From assembly GCA_039807745.1 (NCBI GenBank), contig JBDHRV010000070.1:1-18159 (forward strand): 18,159 nt of DNA. The letters run 5' to 3'. Positions 7,063 to 16,888 of the stretch are shown here, one piece after another. Each line of letters starts with the position of its first letter. Positions within the stretch are counted from its first letter, which is position 1. The translations under genes were made by a program, and so were the position numbers. The notes under the pieces were generated by a model. The model was not told where the DNA came from and ran no database searches. It saw only the letters and a program-made list of their open reading frames with translations. This DNA comes from JAEUMW01 sp039807745. GTDB lineage: Bacteria; Pseudomonadota; Gammaproteobacteria; Burkholderiales; JAEUMW01.

Positions 7063-8376
7063 ATGCGTTCATCCTTCTTTGCCAACAGAATCCTCCGCGC
7101 CTGGTGGCTCATCGCCATCGGTGCGTGCCTGGCCGTCGCTCTGCGCCCGGCCGCCGCGGCGCTCACCATCGAGATCGTCGGTGCTGGCGCCAATCAGATT
7201 CCGATCGCCATCGCGCCTTTCGCGGGCGAGGAACGCCTGCCGCAGAAGGTGACCGAGGTGGTCGCGGCCGATCTGCAGCGCAGCGGACTCTTCAAGCTGG
7301 TCGGCGCGAACGTGAGCCCGCCGCCGACCGAGCTGGCGGAGGTGAAATTCAGCGACTGGCAGGGGCGCGGCGCGGAGGCGCTGGCAATCGGATCGGTACA
7401 GACGGTCGGTGACGGGCGCTTCGAGATTCGCTTCCGGTTGCTCGATGTCGTCAAGCAGTCGCTGCTCGCCGGCTACACGTACACGGTAGGCGCGAACCAG
7501 CTGCGGGCGACCGCGCACAAGATCGCGGACGTGATCTACGAGAAGCTCACCGGGGACCGCGGCATCTTCAGCACCAAGATCGCCTACGTCGTCAAGCAGG
7601 GCAAGCGCTACGAGCTACAGGTCGCCGACGCCGACGGCTACGGGGCGCAGACCGTGCTCGCCTCGAACGAGCCCATCATCTCGCCAGCATGGTCGCCCGA
7701 TGGCAGCCGGCTCGCATACGTCTCGTTCGAGAAGCGCAAGCCCATCATCTACGTGCAGCAACTTGCCACCGGCACACGGCAGGTGGTGTCGAACTACAAG
7801 GGATCGAACAGCGCGCCTGCATGGTCTCCGGATGGCCGGCGCCTCGCGGCGGTGCTGACCAAAGACGGTCTCTCGCAGATCTACCTCCTCAACGCGGATG
7901 GGTCGAATCCGACCCGTCTCACGTCCAGCCCCTCCATCGACACCGAACCGTTCTTTTCCCCAGACGGCCAGCATGTGCTCTTCACGTCCGACCGCGGCGG
8001 CAGCCCGCAGATTTATCGCGTCGCCGTGGGCGGCGGACAGCCTGAACGTCTGACCTTCGATGGGAGCTATAATGTCTCGCCTCGATACAGCCCGGACGGG
8101 AAGAGCTTCACGTTCATCCAGCGCAACGGTGGACAGTTCAACGTCGCGGTGCAGGACACGGTCTCACGGCAGGCCATGATCCTGACCGACACCGGCCTGG
8201 ACGAATCCCCGAGTTTCGCTCCCAACGGCAAGCTGATTCTTTATGCCACGGAAGTGAAGGGGCGCGGAGTCCTGGCCGCGGTGTCGAGTGACGGTCGGGT
8301 GAAGCAGCGGCTATCGACGCCGCAAGGTGACGTGCGGGAGCCTGCGTGGGGCCCGTTCATGAAGCGCAGTCAATAA
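7063..8376 (+). CDS. tolB: Tol-Pal system periplasmic beta-propeller protein TolB
   Basis: 437 residues from ATG 7063. A signal peptide is clear: basic start (MRSSFFANRILR), hydrophobic core (WWLIAIGACLAVAL), and probable cleavage near RPAAA before LTIEIVG. The N-terminal TolB domain is followed by a six-bladed propeller whose repeats show the signature SPDG: SPAWSPDGSRLAYVS, APAWSPDGRRLAAVL, EPFFSPDGQHVLFTS, SPRYSPDGKSFTFIQ, SPSFAPNGKLILYAT and a last half-blade EPAWGPF. TolB binds Pal and TolA in the periplasm. A TTG at 7039 overlapping the tolA stop (TTGA) would add eight polar residues (TVHDPDD) before the signal peptide; I prefer the ATG, although neither has a good ribosome site. Confidence 0.95.
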   Translation: MRSSFFANRILRAWWLIAIGACLAVALRPAAAALTIEIVGAGANQIPIAIAPFAGEERLPQKVTEVVAADLQRSGLFKLVGANVSPPPTELAEVKFSDWQGRGAEALAIGSVQTVGDGRFEIRFRLLDVVKQSLLAGYTYTVGANQLRATAHKIADVIYEKLTGDRGIFSTKIAYVVKQGKRYELQVADADGYGAQTVLASNEPIISPAWSPDGSRLAYVSFEKRKPIIYVQQLATGTRQVVSNYKGSNSAPAWSPDGRRLAAVLTKDGLSQIYLLNADGSNPTRLTSSPSIDTEPFFSPDGQHVLFTSDRGGSPQIYRVAVGGGQPERLTFDGSYNVSPRYSPDGKSFTFIQRNGGQFNVAVQDTVSRQAMILTDTGLDESPSFAPNGKLILYATEVKGRGVLAAVSSDGRVKQRLSTPQGDVREPAWGPFMKRSQ

Positions 8377-8391
8377 AGGGAGGTCTTTGCA

Positions 8392-8925
8392 ATGAAGAGG
8401 ATTTTCGTGATCGGGATGGTGGTGCTGCTCACCGCGTGCGCGGGCAAGGGAACCAAGGAAGAGCCCAAGGCCGGAGTCGAGGACAAGAGCACCGACCTTG
8501 CCGCGGGCCCGGTGACCAAGCCCCTGGAAGGCGCCGAAACCACGGGGCGCGGCACGCTCGATCCGCGCCTGCGTGATCCCAACAACATCCTCTCCAAGCG
8601 GACCGTCTATTTCGATTACGACAGCTTCGTGATCAAGGAAGAGTTCAAGCCGCTGATCCAGGCCCACGCCAAGTTCTTGAACGAGAACAAGGATGCGCGC
8701 GTTACCTTGCAGGGCAACGCCGACGAGCGCGGCAGTCGCGAATACAACCTCGCGCTCGGTCAGAAGCGGGCGGAATCGGTGAAGAAGGCGATGCAGGTGC
8801 TCGGCGTGCAGGAAATCCAGATAGAGTCGGTAAGCTTCGGCGAGGAGAAGCCCAACTGCACCGACGCGAACGAGGATTGCTGGGCCAGGAATCGCCGCAC
8901 GGATATCGTTTATCTGGGGGAATAG
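8392..8925 (+). CDS. pal: Peptidoglycan-associated lipoprotein Pal
   Basis: 177 residues. The signal peptide ends in a lipobox LTAC, with Cys16 as the lipidated residue. The next residue is Ala, not Asp, so sorting to the outer membrane is expected. After a flexible linker (about 20-65) comes an OmpA-type peptidoglycan-binding domain: VYFDYDSFVIKEEF and GNADERGSREYNLALGQKRA, with D111 and R126 as the expected diaminopimelate-binding residues. Pal anchors the outer membrane to the cell wall and binds TolB. A strong GGGAGG ribosome site (8378-8383) lies 8 bases before the ATG, fitting the high abundance of this protein. The stop abuts the cpoB start exactly (TAG then ATG). Confidence 0.97.
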   Translation: MKRIFVIGMVVLLTACAGKGTKEEPKAGVEDKSTDLAAGPVTKPLEGAETTGRGTLDPRLRDPNNILSKRTVYFDYDSFVIKEEFKPLIQAHAKFLNENKDARVTLQGNADERGSREYNLALGQKRAESVKKAMQVLGVQEIQIESVSFGEEKPNCTDANEDCWARNRRTDIVYLGE

Positions 8926-9732
8926 ATGCGCTGGGTTCTGTGGCTCCTCGTGGGTGCGTCGTGGTTCGCTGCGCTGCCTGTACAGGCTGGTCTCTTCGAC
9001 GACAAGGAGGCGCGGGACGCGATCGGCAGGCAGCAGCAGCAGATCGACGATCTGGCTGCGGGCCGCAAGGCGCTCGAAGAGCGGATCGCCAAGCTCGAGG
9101 CGTCGCTGCTCACGCTGCTCAATCAGAACGAGCAGATGACGATCGAGCTCTCGAAGCTGCGCGGCCAGTTGGAGGTGTCGACCAACGGGCTGGATAGCGC
9201 GACCAAGCGCCAGAAGGACATGTACGTCGACCTGGACGCGCGCTTGCGGCGCATCGAGGAAGGCGTCGGTGCAGCCCCGGGCACCGGTCCGGTGGCCGCC
9301 GCCGCCGCGGCCGAGCCGCCGGCGCAGCGTGTGGCGCTGTCCGGTGCGCCGCCGGATGCGGCGGAGACGAACGCCTATGAGGCGGCACAGACCATCCGCC
9401 GCTCCGGCAATTTCACCGGCGCGATCGTGGCGTTTCAGAACTTCCTCGCCAAGTATCCGACCAGCAGCCTCGCACCCCGCGCGCAGTACTGGATCGGCGA
9501 CTCGTACTTCAACCTGAAGGACTACAAGCTTGCTGCAGCGAGCCAGCAGAAGCTGCTCTCCCAGTATCCCGACAGTTCTTCAGTGCCCGATGCGCTGCTC
9601 AATCTCGCGAGCGCTCAGGTGGAAATAGGGGATGCGGTATCGGCGCGCAAACAGCTCGAGCTTCTGGTGAGCAAGTATCCGACGAGCGACGCGGCGGAAA
9701 AGGCGCGCAAGCGTCTCGTGAGCTTGAAGTAA
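8926..9732 (+). CDS. cpoB: Cell division coordinator CpoB (YbgF), TPR protein
   Basis: 268 residues. The signal peptide MRWVLWLLVGASWFAALPVQA precedes GLFDD. An N-terminal coiled coil (about 35-112, QQQQIDDLAAGRKALEERIAKLE...) drives trimer formation in the family. An Ala/Pro linker (about 115-145) leads to a TPR/YbgF domain (about 148-268) with repeats such as YEAAQTIRRSGNFTGAIVAF, AQYWIGDSYFNLKDY and ALLNLASAQVEIGDAVSA. In E. coli, CpoB binds TolA and PBP1B and ties outer-membrane constriction to septal cell-wall synthesis. The ATG directly follows the pal stop, with a GGGGGAA ribosome site inside the end of pal, so the two are coupled. It closes the tol-pal set. Confidence 0.95.
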   Translation: MRWVLWLLVGASWFAALPVQAGLFDDKEARDAIGRQQQQIDDLAAGRKALEERIAKLEASLLTLLNQNEQMTIELSKLRGQLEVSTNGLDSATKRQKDMYVDLDARLRRIEEGVGAAPGTGPVAAAAAAEPPAQRVALSGAPPDAAETNAYEAAQTIRRSGNFTGAIVAFQNFLAKYPTSSLAPRAQYWIGDSYFNLKDYKLAAASQQKLLSQYPDSSSVPDALLNLASAQVEIGDAVSARKQLELLVSKYPTSDAAEKARKRLVSLK

Positions 9733-9757
9733 CCGCTTTTCGTACGGCGGAGCCGGC

Positions 9758-10453
9758 ATGGGCGAAGCGCTTGTCATCGACCGATCCCGGGATGGCGCGC
9801 CGGTGCTCGAGGCGACGCTGCTGCGCATCACGGAGATCTTCCACTCGCTGCAGGGTGAGACGAGCCGGGCCGGTCTGCCGACCGTGTTCGTACGCCTCAC
9901 GGGCTGCCCGCTGCGCTGCGGCTACTGCGATACCACCTATGCCTTCTCCGGCGGTGAGATCCGGTCGCTGGCCGATGTGCTCGCCGAAGTCGCGCGCCAC
10001 GGCACGCGATACGTCACCGTGACCGGCGGCGAACCGCTCGCGCAGAAGAACTGCCTGGCGCTCCTGCGCGCACTCTGCGACGCCGGGTATGCCGTATCGA
10101 TCGAGACCAGCGGCGCGCTCGACGTGGGCGATGTCGATGCACGGGTGGTCAAGATCCTCGACATCAAGACCCCGGGCTCGGGCGAGGTGCACCGCAATCG
10201 CTGGGCAAACCTTACGCACGTGCGCCCCGCCGACGAGCTCAAGTTCGTCGTCTGCGACGAATCCGACTACGAGTGGTCGAAGCGGCAACTGGGAGAGCGC
10301 GGGCTCGACCGGCTGTGCACCGTGCTCTTCTCGCCCGCCAGCCCGCAGTTGCCGCCGGCACGATTGGCCGAGTGGATCCTGCGCGACCGGCTGCCGGTGC
10401 GCTTCCAGATTCAGCTGCACAAGGCGCTCTGGGGCGACGTACCGGGTCGCTGA
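9758..10453 (+). CDS. queE: 7-carboxy-7-deazaguanine synthase QueE (radical SAM)
   Basis: 231 residues. QueE converts 6-carboxy-tetrahydropterin to 7-carboxy-7-deazaguanine on the way to preQ0 and queuosine. The family signature ITEIFHSLQGETSRAGLPTVF is followed by the radical-SAM cluster motif C50-x3-C54-x2-C57 (GCPLRCGYCDT), and then the SAM-binding VTVTGGEPLAQ. The start is ATG 9758, with GGAG (9749-9752) 5 bases upstream; this gives about 20 residues before the usual family N-terminus (LRITEIF), so a later start such as the in-frame GTG near 9803 is possible. It follows cpoB after 25 bases and may be cotranscribed with tol-pal, an order also seen in pseudomonads. Confidence 0.96.
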   Translation: MGEALVIDRSRDGAPVLEATLLRITEIFHSLQGETSRAGLPTVFVRLTGCPLRCGYCDTTYAFSGGEIRSLADVLAEVARHGTRYVTVTGGEPLAQKNCLALLRALCDAGYAVSIETSGALDVGDVDARVVKILDIKTPGSGEVHRNRWANLTHVRPADELKFVVCDESDYEWSKRQLGERGLDRLCTVLFSPASPQLPPARLAEWILRDRLPVRFQIQLHKALWGDVPGR

Positions 10454-10473
10454 TCCGCGCCCGGCGCGGCGCC

Positions 10474-10502
10474 TTATCACGGGTCGAATATAGCGGTATA
10501 TT
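10474..10502 (+). promoter_or_regulatory. Candidate sigma70-type promoter with inverted repeat, upstream of the diiron protein gene
   Basis: In the 72-base gap after queE, TTATCA (10474-10479) and TATATT (10497-10502) are spaced by 17 bases and lie in the only AT-rich patch nearby. The ATG of the next gene is at 10526, implying a leader of only about 15-20 bases. A perfect inverted repeat AATATA-GCGG-TATATT (10487-10502) includes the -10 element and could be an operator. The -35 matches the consensus in only four of six positions. Confidence 0.45.
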
Positions 10503-10525
10503 TCGCACTCACCCGCGACGCCATC

Positions 10526-11383
10526 ATGACCAAGCAGCCAGGTCTACTTCGACTCCTCAACGACGCGAGCTCGCCGTACCGCGATCCGCTCGCGCGTTTG
10601 AACTGGGACGGCCTCGACCTCGACCGCTGGTGGCTGCCACCGCACGCGCTGTCGCTCTCCGGCGTGGAGGAGTTCGAGGGTCTGTCGTCGACGCTCCGCC
10701 GGCGCCTGTCGCAGTGCGAGTACCTGCACCTGCAGGCGGCGGGACTCTGGCTCAAGTCGCTCTTCATGCGTCAGATCTGCGGCGCGCTCGACGAGTCGAC
10801 GGCTGCGCTGCAGGGCCGGTATCTGCACGAGATCCGCGAAAAGGCCGGACACAGCCTCATGTTTCTCGAGCTCTCCGAGCGCAGCGGTCTGCGCATCGCC
10901 GACCCGCATCAGCATCGTCCGCGCCTGTCGGCCGCTTTTTCGCGCCGGTTGAACATCGACTCCGCGCTCTTCTGGACGCTCGCCGTGATCGGCGAGGAGT
11001 TGCCGGACAAGCTCAATCGCGCGGTGCGCCAGATGTCGGACAGCGTCCCCGTGTGCGCGGTCGTCTACCACATCGCCACGCTGCAGGTGATGGACGAGAC
11101 CCGCCACATCGCGCTCGCCCGGGCGAACTGCGAGGAGGCGTCGCAGCGACTATCGAGCCTAAGGCGGCTCTTCCAGTCGCCAGTGCTGTCCTGGTTCCTG
11201 CACACGCTCTCCCGCTACCTCTTTTTTCCGCCACCGGCGGTGTACGAGGCGGCGGGATTCGAACGGCCGCGCGCGTGGCAGGAGCTGGCGAAGGCGAATC
11301 CGGTGCGCAGGCGTCTCGTCGAGCACGCCGTCAAACCCACGCTCGACTTCCTGCGCGAACAAGGCTGGTCCGTCCGCGTCTGA
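10526..11383 (+). CDS. Putative AurF-type diiron oxygenase / ferritin-like diiron protein
   Basis: 285 residues, no signal peptide, mostly helical. The opening LARLNWDGLDLDRWWLPPHALSLSGVEEF and the pattern of helices resemble the AurF-type diiron oxygenase family (p-aminobenzoate N-oxygenase and CmlI relatives). Possible metal ligands in order: E65 (QCEYL), E105 with H109 (EKAGH), E157 or E158 (IGEELPD), and E191 with H194 (DETRH). This is a plausible four-helix diiron set. Two departures: the second-helix pair is spaced E-x3-H rather than E-x2-H, and the position four residues before E191 is Gln, where AurF has an extra His ligand. The substrate is unknown. It sits between queE and queC, and its TGA stop abuts the queC ATG. 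Another ferritin-like function is possible. Confidence 0.75.
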   Translation: MTKQPGLLRLLNDASSPYRDPLARLNWDGLDLDRWWLPPHALSLSGVEEFEGLSSTLRRRLSQCEYLHLQAAGLWLKSLFMRQICGALDESTAALQGRYLHEIREKAGHSLMFLELSERSGLRIADPHQHRPRLSAAFSRRLNIDSALFWTLAVIGEELPDKLNRAVRQMSDSVPVCAVVYHIATLQVMDETRHIALARANCEEASQRLSSLRRLFQSPVLSWFLHTLSRYLFFPPPAVYEAAGFERPRAWQELAKANPVRRRLVEHAVKPTLDFLREQGWSVRV

Positions 11384-12061
11384 ATGACTCACCCGGCTGC
11401 CGTTGTGCTGCTCTCGGGGGGACTCGATTCCGCTGTGGCGCTCGCCATCGCGCGGGCCGAAGGTTTTGTCTGCCACTGCCTGTCGGTCGACTACGGTCAG
11501 CGGCACCGCGCCGAGCTCGATGCTGCGCGGCGGGTGGCGCACGCGCTCGGCGCTGCCGAGCACAAGGTGCTGGGGGTCGATCTGACGGCCATTGGCGGAT
11601 CGGCCCTGACCGACTCCGGCATTCCCGTTCCGGAATGCCCGTCGGACTCAATCCCCGTGACCTACGTTCCGGCCCGCAACACGATCCTGCTCTCGCTCGG
11701 GCTGGCGTGGGCCGAAGTGCTGGGCGCGGCCGACCTTTTCATCGGCGCGAATTCCATCGATTACTCCGGCTATCCGGACTGTCGCCCGGAGTATCTGCAC
11801 GCCTACGAGGAGATGGCGAACCTTGCCACGCAGGCTGCCGTCGAGGGCCGTGCGTTCACGCTGCACCGGCCGCTCGTCTATCTCACCAAGGCGGAGATCG
11901 TCCGACGCGGCACGGACCTGGGCGTCGATTTCAGCGCAACGGTGTCGTGCTACCAAGCCACGGCGGATGGTCTCGCCTGCGGACGCTGCGAGGCCTGCCG
12001 TCTGCGCCGGGTCGGCTTCGAGGCGGCCCGCCTGCCCGATCCCACGCGCTACGTCGGCTGA
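11384..12061 (+). CDS. queC: 7-cyano-7-deazaguanine (preQ0) synthase QueC
   Basis: 225 residues, full length. QueC is the ATP-dependent enzyme that turns 7-carboxy-7-deazaguanine into preQ0. The PP-loop SGGLDS is at 11-16, followed by CLSVDYGQRHRAEL and the conserved TYVPARNTILLSLGLAWAE and GANSIDYSGYPDCRPEY. The C-terminal zinc site is complete: C189, C199, C202 and C205 (in SCY...ACGRCEACRLR). The ATG follows the preceding stop with no gap, and no good ribosome site is visible close to it, so translation probably depends on reinitiation after the diiron gene. QueE, upstream, supplies its substrate. Confidence 0.97.
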   Translation: MTHPAAVVLLSGGLDSAVALAIARAEGFVCHCLSVDYGQRHRAELDAARRVAHALGAAEHKVLGVDLTAIGGSALTDSGIPVPECPSDSIPVTYVPARNTILLSLGLAWAEVLGAADLFIGANSIDYSGYPDCRPEYLHAYEEMANLATQAAVEGRAFTLHRPLVYLTKAEIVRRGTDLGVDFSATVSCYQATADGLACGRCEACRLRRVGFEAARLPDPTRYVG

Positions 12062-12104
12062 TCTCGCGCAACGCAACAGCGCCGGAGCCCGGAAGGTCAG
12101 CGGC

Positions 12105-13235
12105 ATGGGAGCGTCAGTGAATCTCGCGCAAGTCGTCGCCTGGGGTGGTTTTGCCATTGGTCTCGTGATCGGCTTCGTCGGCAACAAGACGCACTTTTGC
12201 ACCCTGGGCGCCGTCTCCGACCTCATCAACATGGGCGACTGGGGACGCATGCGCATGTGGCTGCTTGCCATCGGCATCGCGATCGTGGGCGCCAACGGTC
12301 TCGATCTCCTGGGTCTCATCGATCTCGGCCGTTCCATCTACCGCACACCAGACTTCACGTGGCTCTCGTACCTCGTCGGCGGTTTTCTGTTCGGCGTCGG
12401 CATGACGCTCGCCTCCGGATGCGGCACGAAGACGCTGATCCGCATCGGCAATGGGAGCCTGAAATCGGTCGTGGTCTTCCTCGTGTTGGGCGTGGTGGCC
12501 TATGTCAGCCTGCGCGGCGTGCTCGGGGTCGTGCGCGTCGGTGCGCTCGAACCGGCCGCGATCCGGTTGCCGGGCGGACAGGATCTGCCGGCGCTCTTGA
12601 GCCAGGCGACCGGCCTCGTGCGCGGGACGCTCCAGATCCTCGTCACCGCGGCGCTCGGCGGCGGGCTCATCGTCTTCGCGCTCGCGCGCCGCGACTTCTG
12701 GACGGCTGACCATCTACTCGGCGGCATCACCGTGGGACTCGCTATCGTCGCGGGGTGGTATCTGACGGGTCACGTCGGCTACGGCGAGAACCCGGACACC
12801 CTCGAGATGACGCATTTCGGCACCAATTCCGGTCGCCCGGAGTCCGTCACCAACGTCGCGCCGTTTGCCTACACCCTCGAACTCCTCATGCTGTGGACCG
12901 ACGCATCGCGCACGGTCACGTTCGCGATCGCGGTGGTGTTCGGCATCGTGCTCGGCTCGGCCGTGCACTCGGTCCTCACGGGGCGGTTCCGGATCGAGGG
13001 TTTTCGCACGACGGAAGACACTGGCAACCATCTCGCCGGCGCGGCGTTGATGGGCTTCGGCGGGGTGGTGGCGATGGGGTGCACCTTCGGTCAGGGCATC
13101 ACGGGTGTTTCGACGCTGGCCCTGGGTTCGATCGTGACGTTCTTTGCCATCGTGGCGGGTGCGGCGGCGACCATGAAGCTCCAGTACTGGCGCATCGTGC
13201 GCGCGACGGAGGCCGATCCGGTGCGGGTCGAATGA
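12105..13235 (+). CDS. YeeE/YedE family membrane protein, probable thiosulfate/sulfur-compound transporter (TsuA-like)
   Basis: 376 residues with about nine or more hydrophobic segments, an inner-membrane protein. The three cysteine motifs of the YeeE/YedE (sulf_transp) family are present: C32 in KTHFCTLGA, C106 in ASGCGTKT and C326 in AMGCTFGQGITG. In the structurally studied thiosulfate transporter TsuA, three such cysteines line the substrate path. Two repeated halves, each with a G-x-G-M-x-L-A-x-G-C-G-type block, are visible. The start is ATG 12105 with GGAAGG (12091-12096) 8 bases upstream; the open frame extends further into queC, but those residues look unrelated. No TusA-like partner gene is adjacent. 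Substrate assignment is by family only. Confidence 0.9.
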   Translation: MGASVNLAQVVAWGGFAIGLVIGFVGNKTHFCTLGAVSDLINMGDWGRMRMWLLAIGIAIVGANGLDLLGLIDLGRSIYRTPDFTWLSYLVGGFLFGVGMTLASGCGTKTLIRIGNGSLKSVVVFLVLGVVAYVSLRGVLGVVRVGALEPAAIRLPGGQDLPALLSQATGLVRGTLQILVTAALGGGLIVFALARRDFWTADHLLGGITVGLAIVAGWYLTGHVGYGENPDTLEMTHFGTNSGRPESVTNVAPFAYTLELLMLWTDASRTVTFAIAVVFGIVLGSAVHSVLTGRFRIEGFRTTEDTGNHLAGAALMGFGGVVAMGCTFGQGITGVSTLALGSIVTFFAIVAGAAATMKLQYWRIVRATEADPVRVE

Positions 13236-13246
13236 CCGGCACGCAC

Positions 13247-13271
13247 GGGTCCGGTTGCCCGAGCCGGACCC
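13247..13271 (+). terminator. GC-rich stem-loop after the YeeE/YedE gene, possible terminator
   Basis: GGGTCCGG (13247-13254) pairs perfectly with CCGGACCC (13264-13271) around a nine-base loop, beginning 11 bases after the stop codon. There is no T-run directly after the stem; the nearest is TTTTT at 13296-13300, too far for a classical intrinsic terminator. The stem surrounds the -35 element of the tRNA promoter, so it may have a regulatory role instead of, or besides, ending transcription. Confidence 0.4.
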
Positions 13272-13284
13272 CGTTCGGTATAAT
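13255..13284 (+). promoter_or_regulatory. Promoter of the tRNA-Lys pair
   Basis: TTGCCC (13255-13260) and a perfect TATAAT (13279-13284) are separated by 18 bases. The expected start near 13291 lies about 14 bases before the first tRNA. The GC-rich stretch CCGCGA right after the -10 resembles the discriminator of stringently controlled stable-RNA promoters. This is the best consensus promoter in the window. Confidence 0.7.
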
Positions 13285-13304
13285 CCGCGACTCTCTTTTT
13301 CTCG

Positions 13305-13380
13305 GGGTCGTTAGCTCAGCCGGTAGAGCAGCGGACTTTTAATCCGTTGGTCGGGAGTTCGAATCTCCCACGACCTACCA
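13305..13380 (+). tRNA. tRNA-Lys (anticodon UUU)
   Basis: 76 bases including an encoded CCA. The acceptor stem GGGTCGT pairs with ACGACCT, with a G1-U72 wobble at the end. The D-arm is GCTCAGCCGGTAGAGC. The anticodon stem GCGGA/TCCGT holds the loop CTTTTAA with anticodon TTT. The T-arm is GGGAGTTCGAATCTCCC. All arms fold canonically. It reads the lysine codons AAA/AAG. Confidence 0.97.
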
Positions 13381-13432
13381 GTCTCGACCCGAGTCTCCGG
13401 CAATCGATACATCGCTGTAAGTCAGCAACTGT

Positions 13433-13508
13433 GGGCCGTTAGCTCAGCTGGTAGAGCAGTGGACTCTTAATCCATTGGTCGTAGGTTCGATCCCTACACG
13501 GCCTACCA
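13433..13508 (+). tRNA. tRNA-Lys (anticodon CUU)
   Basis: 76 bases including an encoded CCA. The acceptor stem GGGCCGT pairs with ACGGCCT, again with G1-U72. The anticodon stem GTGGA/TCCAT holds the loop CTCTTAA with anticodon CTT. The T-arm is GTAGGTTCGATCCCTAC. It lies 52 bases after the first tRNA-Lys with no terminator or separate promoter visible between them, so the two are probably cotranscribed. The accessory block starts only 13 bases past its CCA end. Confidence 0.97.
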
Positions 13509-13521
13509 AATAATCTCACTT

Positions 13522-16503
<2,982 letters not shown>

Positions 16504-16545
16504 CGAATCCAGCGCGCGGTCGGCGTCGTCGCTCGAGAACGGCTC

Positions 16546-16848
16546 CTAGTGCGCCCACTTGTTGCGCCAGTCGCGCAGTTCCTGCACCAGCGAGCGCTCG
16601 GCGCGGCCGAGCGTGCGGCCGAACACGTCGTTCCAGGTTTCCCACAGCAGCTTGAGCAGTGCGGCGGCATCCCACTGGGCGATCGGCTTTCTGCCCAGCA
16701 TCGGGTCCTCGGCGAAGCGCTGCACCGCCTCCATGCGGAGCGTGCCCGCCTTCACGGCCGCCTGCGCCTCGCGCTCGACGAAGGGCGCGAGCCCCGCGCG
16801 CAGCAGATCCATGGCCTTGCCGACGCGTTCCTGGTTGGTGATGGCCAT
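16546..16848 (-). CDS. Truncated Swt1-like HEPN domain (upstream of the amber codon)
   Basis: 100 residues, starting MAITNQERVGKAMDLLRAGL and ending exactly in RNKWAH before TAG. R95-x4-H100 is the HEPN RNase motif, so the fragment keeps both catalytic residues but lacks the last helix (DDADRALDSMARLL) that normally follows. The middle is helical (AALLKLLWETWNDVFG, ERSLVQELRDW). In HEPN toxins the domain cuts RNA or acts as a regulated dimer. Whether this fragment folds alone is uncertain. The MNT-type nucleotidyltransferase gene ends 40 bases upstream, and both read in the same direction. Confidence 0.65.
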   Translation of the reverse strand: MAITNQERVGKAMDLLRAGLAPFVEREAQAAVKAGTLRMEAVQRFAEDPMLGRKPIAQWDAAALLKLLWETWNDVFGRTLGRAERSLVQELRDWRNKWAH

Positions 16849-16888
16849 GGATCACTGATCTCCCATGTGTTCGATGCGTACCCGGTCT

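Noticed and set aside
6032..7072. 346-residue minus-strand Leu-rich frame opposite tolA
   Set aside because: The Leu runs are the complement of the Lys/Glu repeat codons of TolA; it is not a membrane protein gene.
10273..12120. 615-residue plus-strand frame across queE, the diiron gene and queC
   Set aside because: It overlaps three well-supported genes in another frame and has Arg/Ala-rich content without motifs.
13381..13432. Possible separate promoter or terminator between the two tRNA genes
   Set aside because: The 52-base spacer shows no convincing -10/-35 pair and no stem followed by a T-run.
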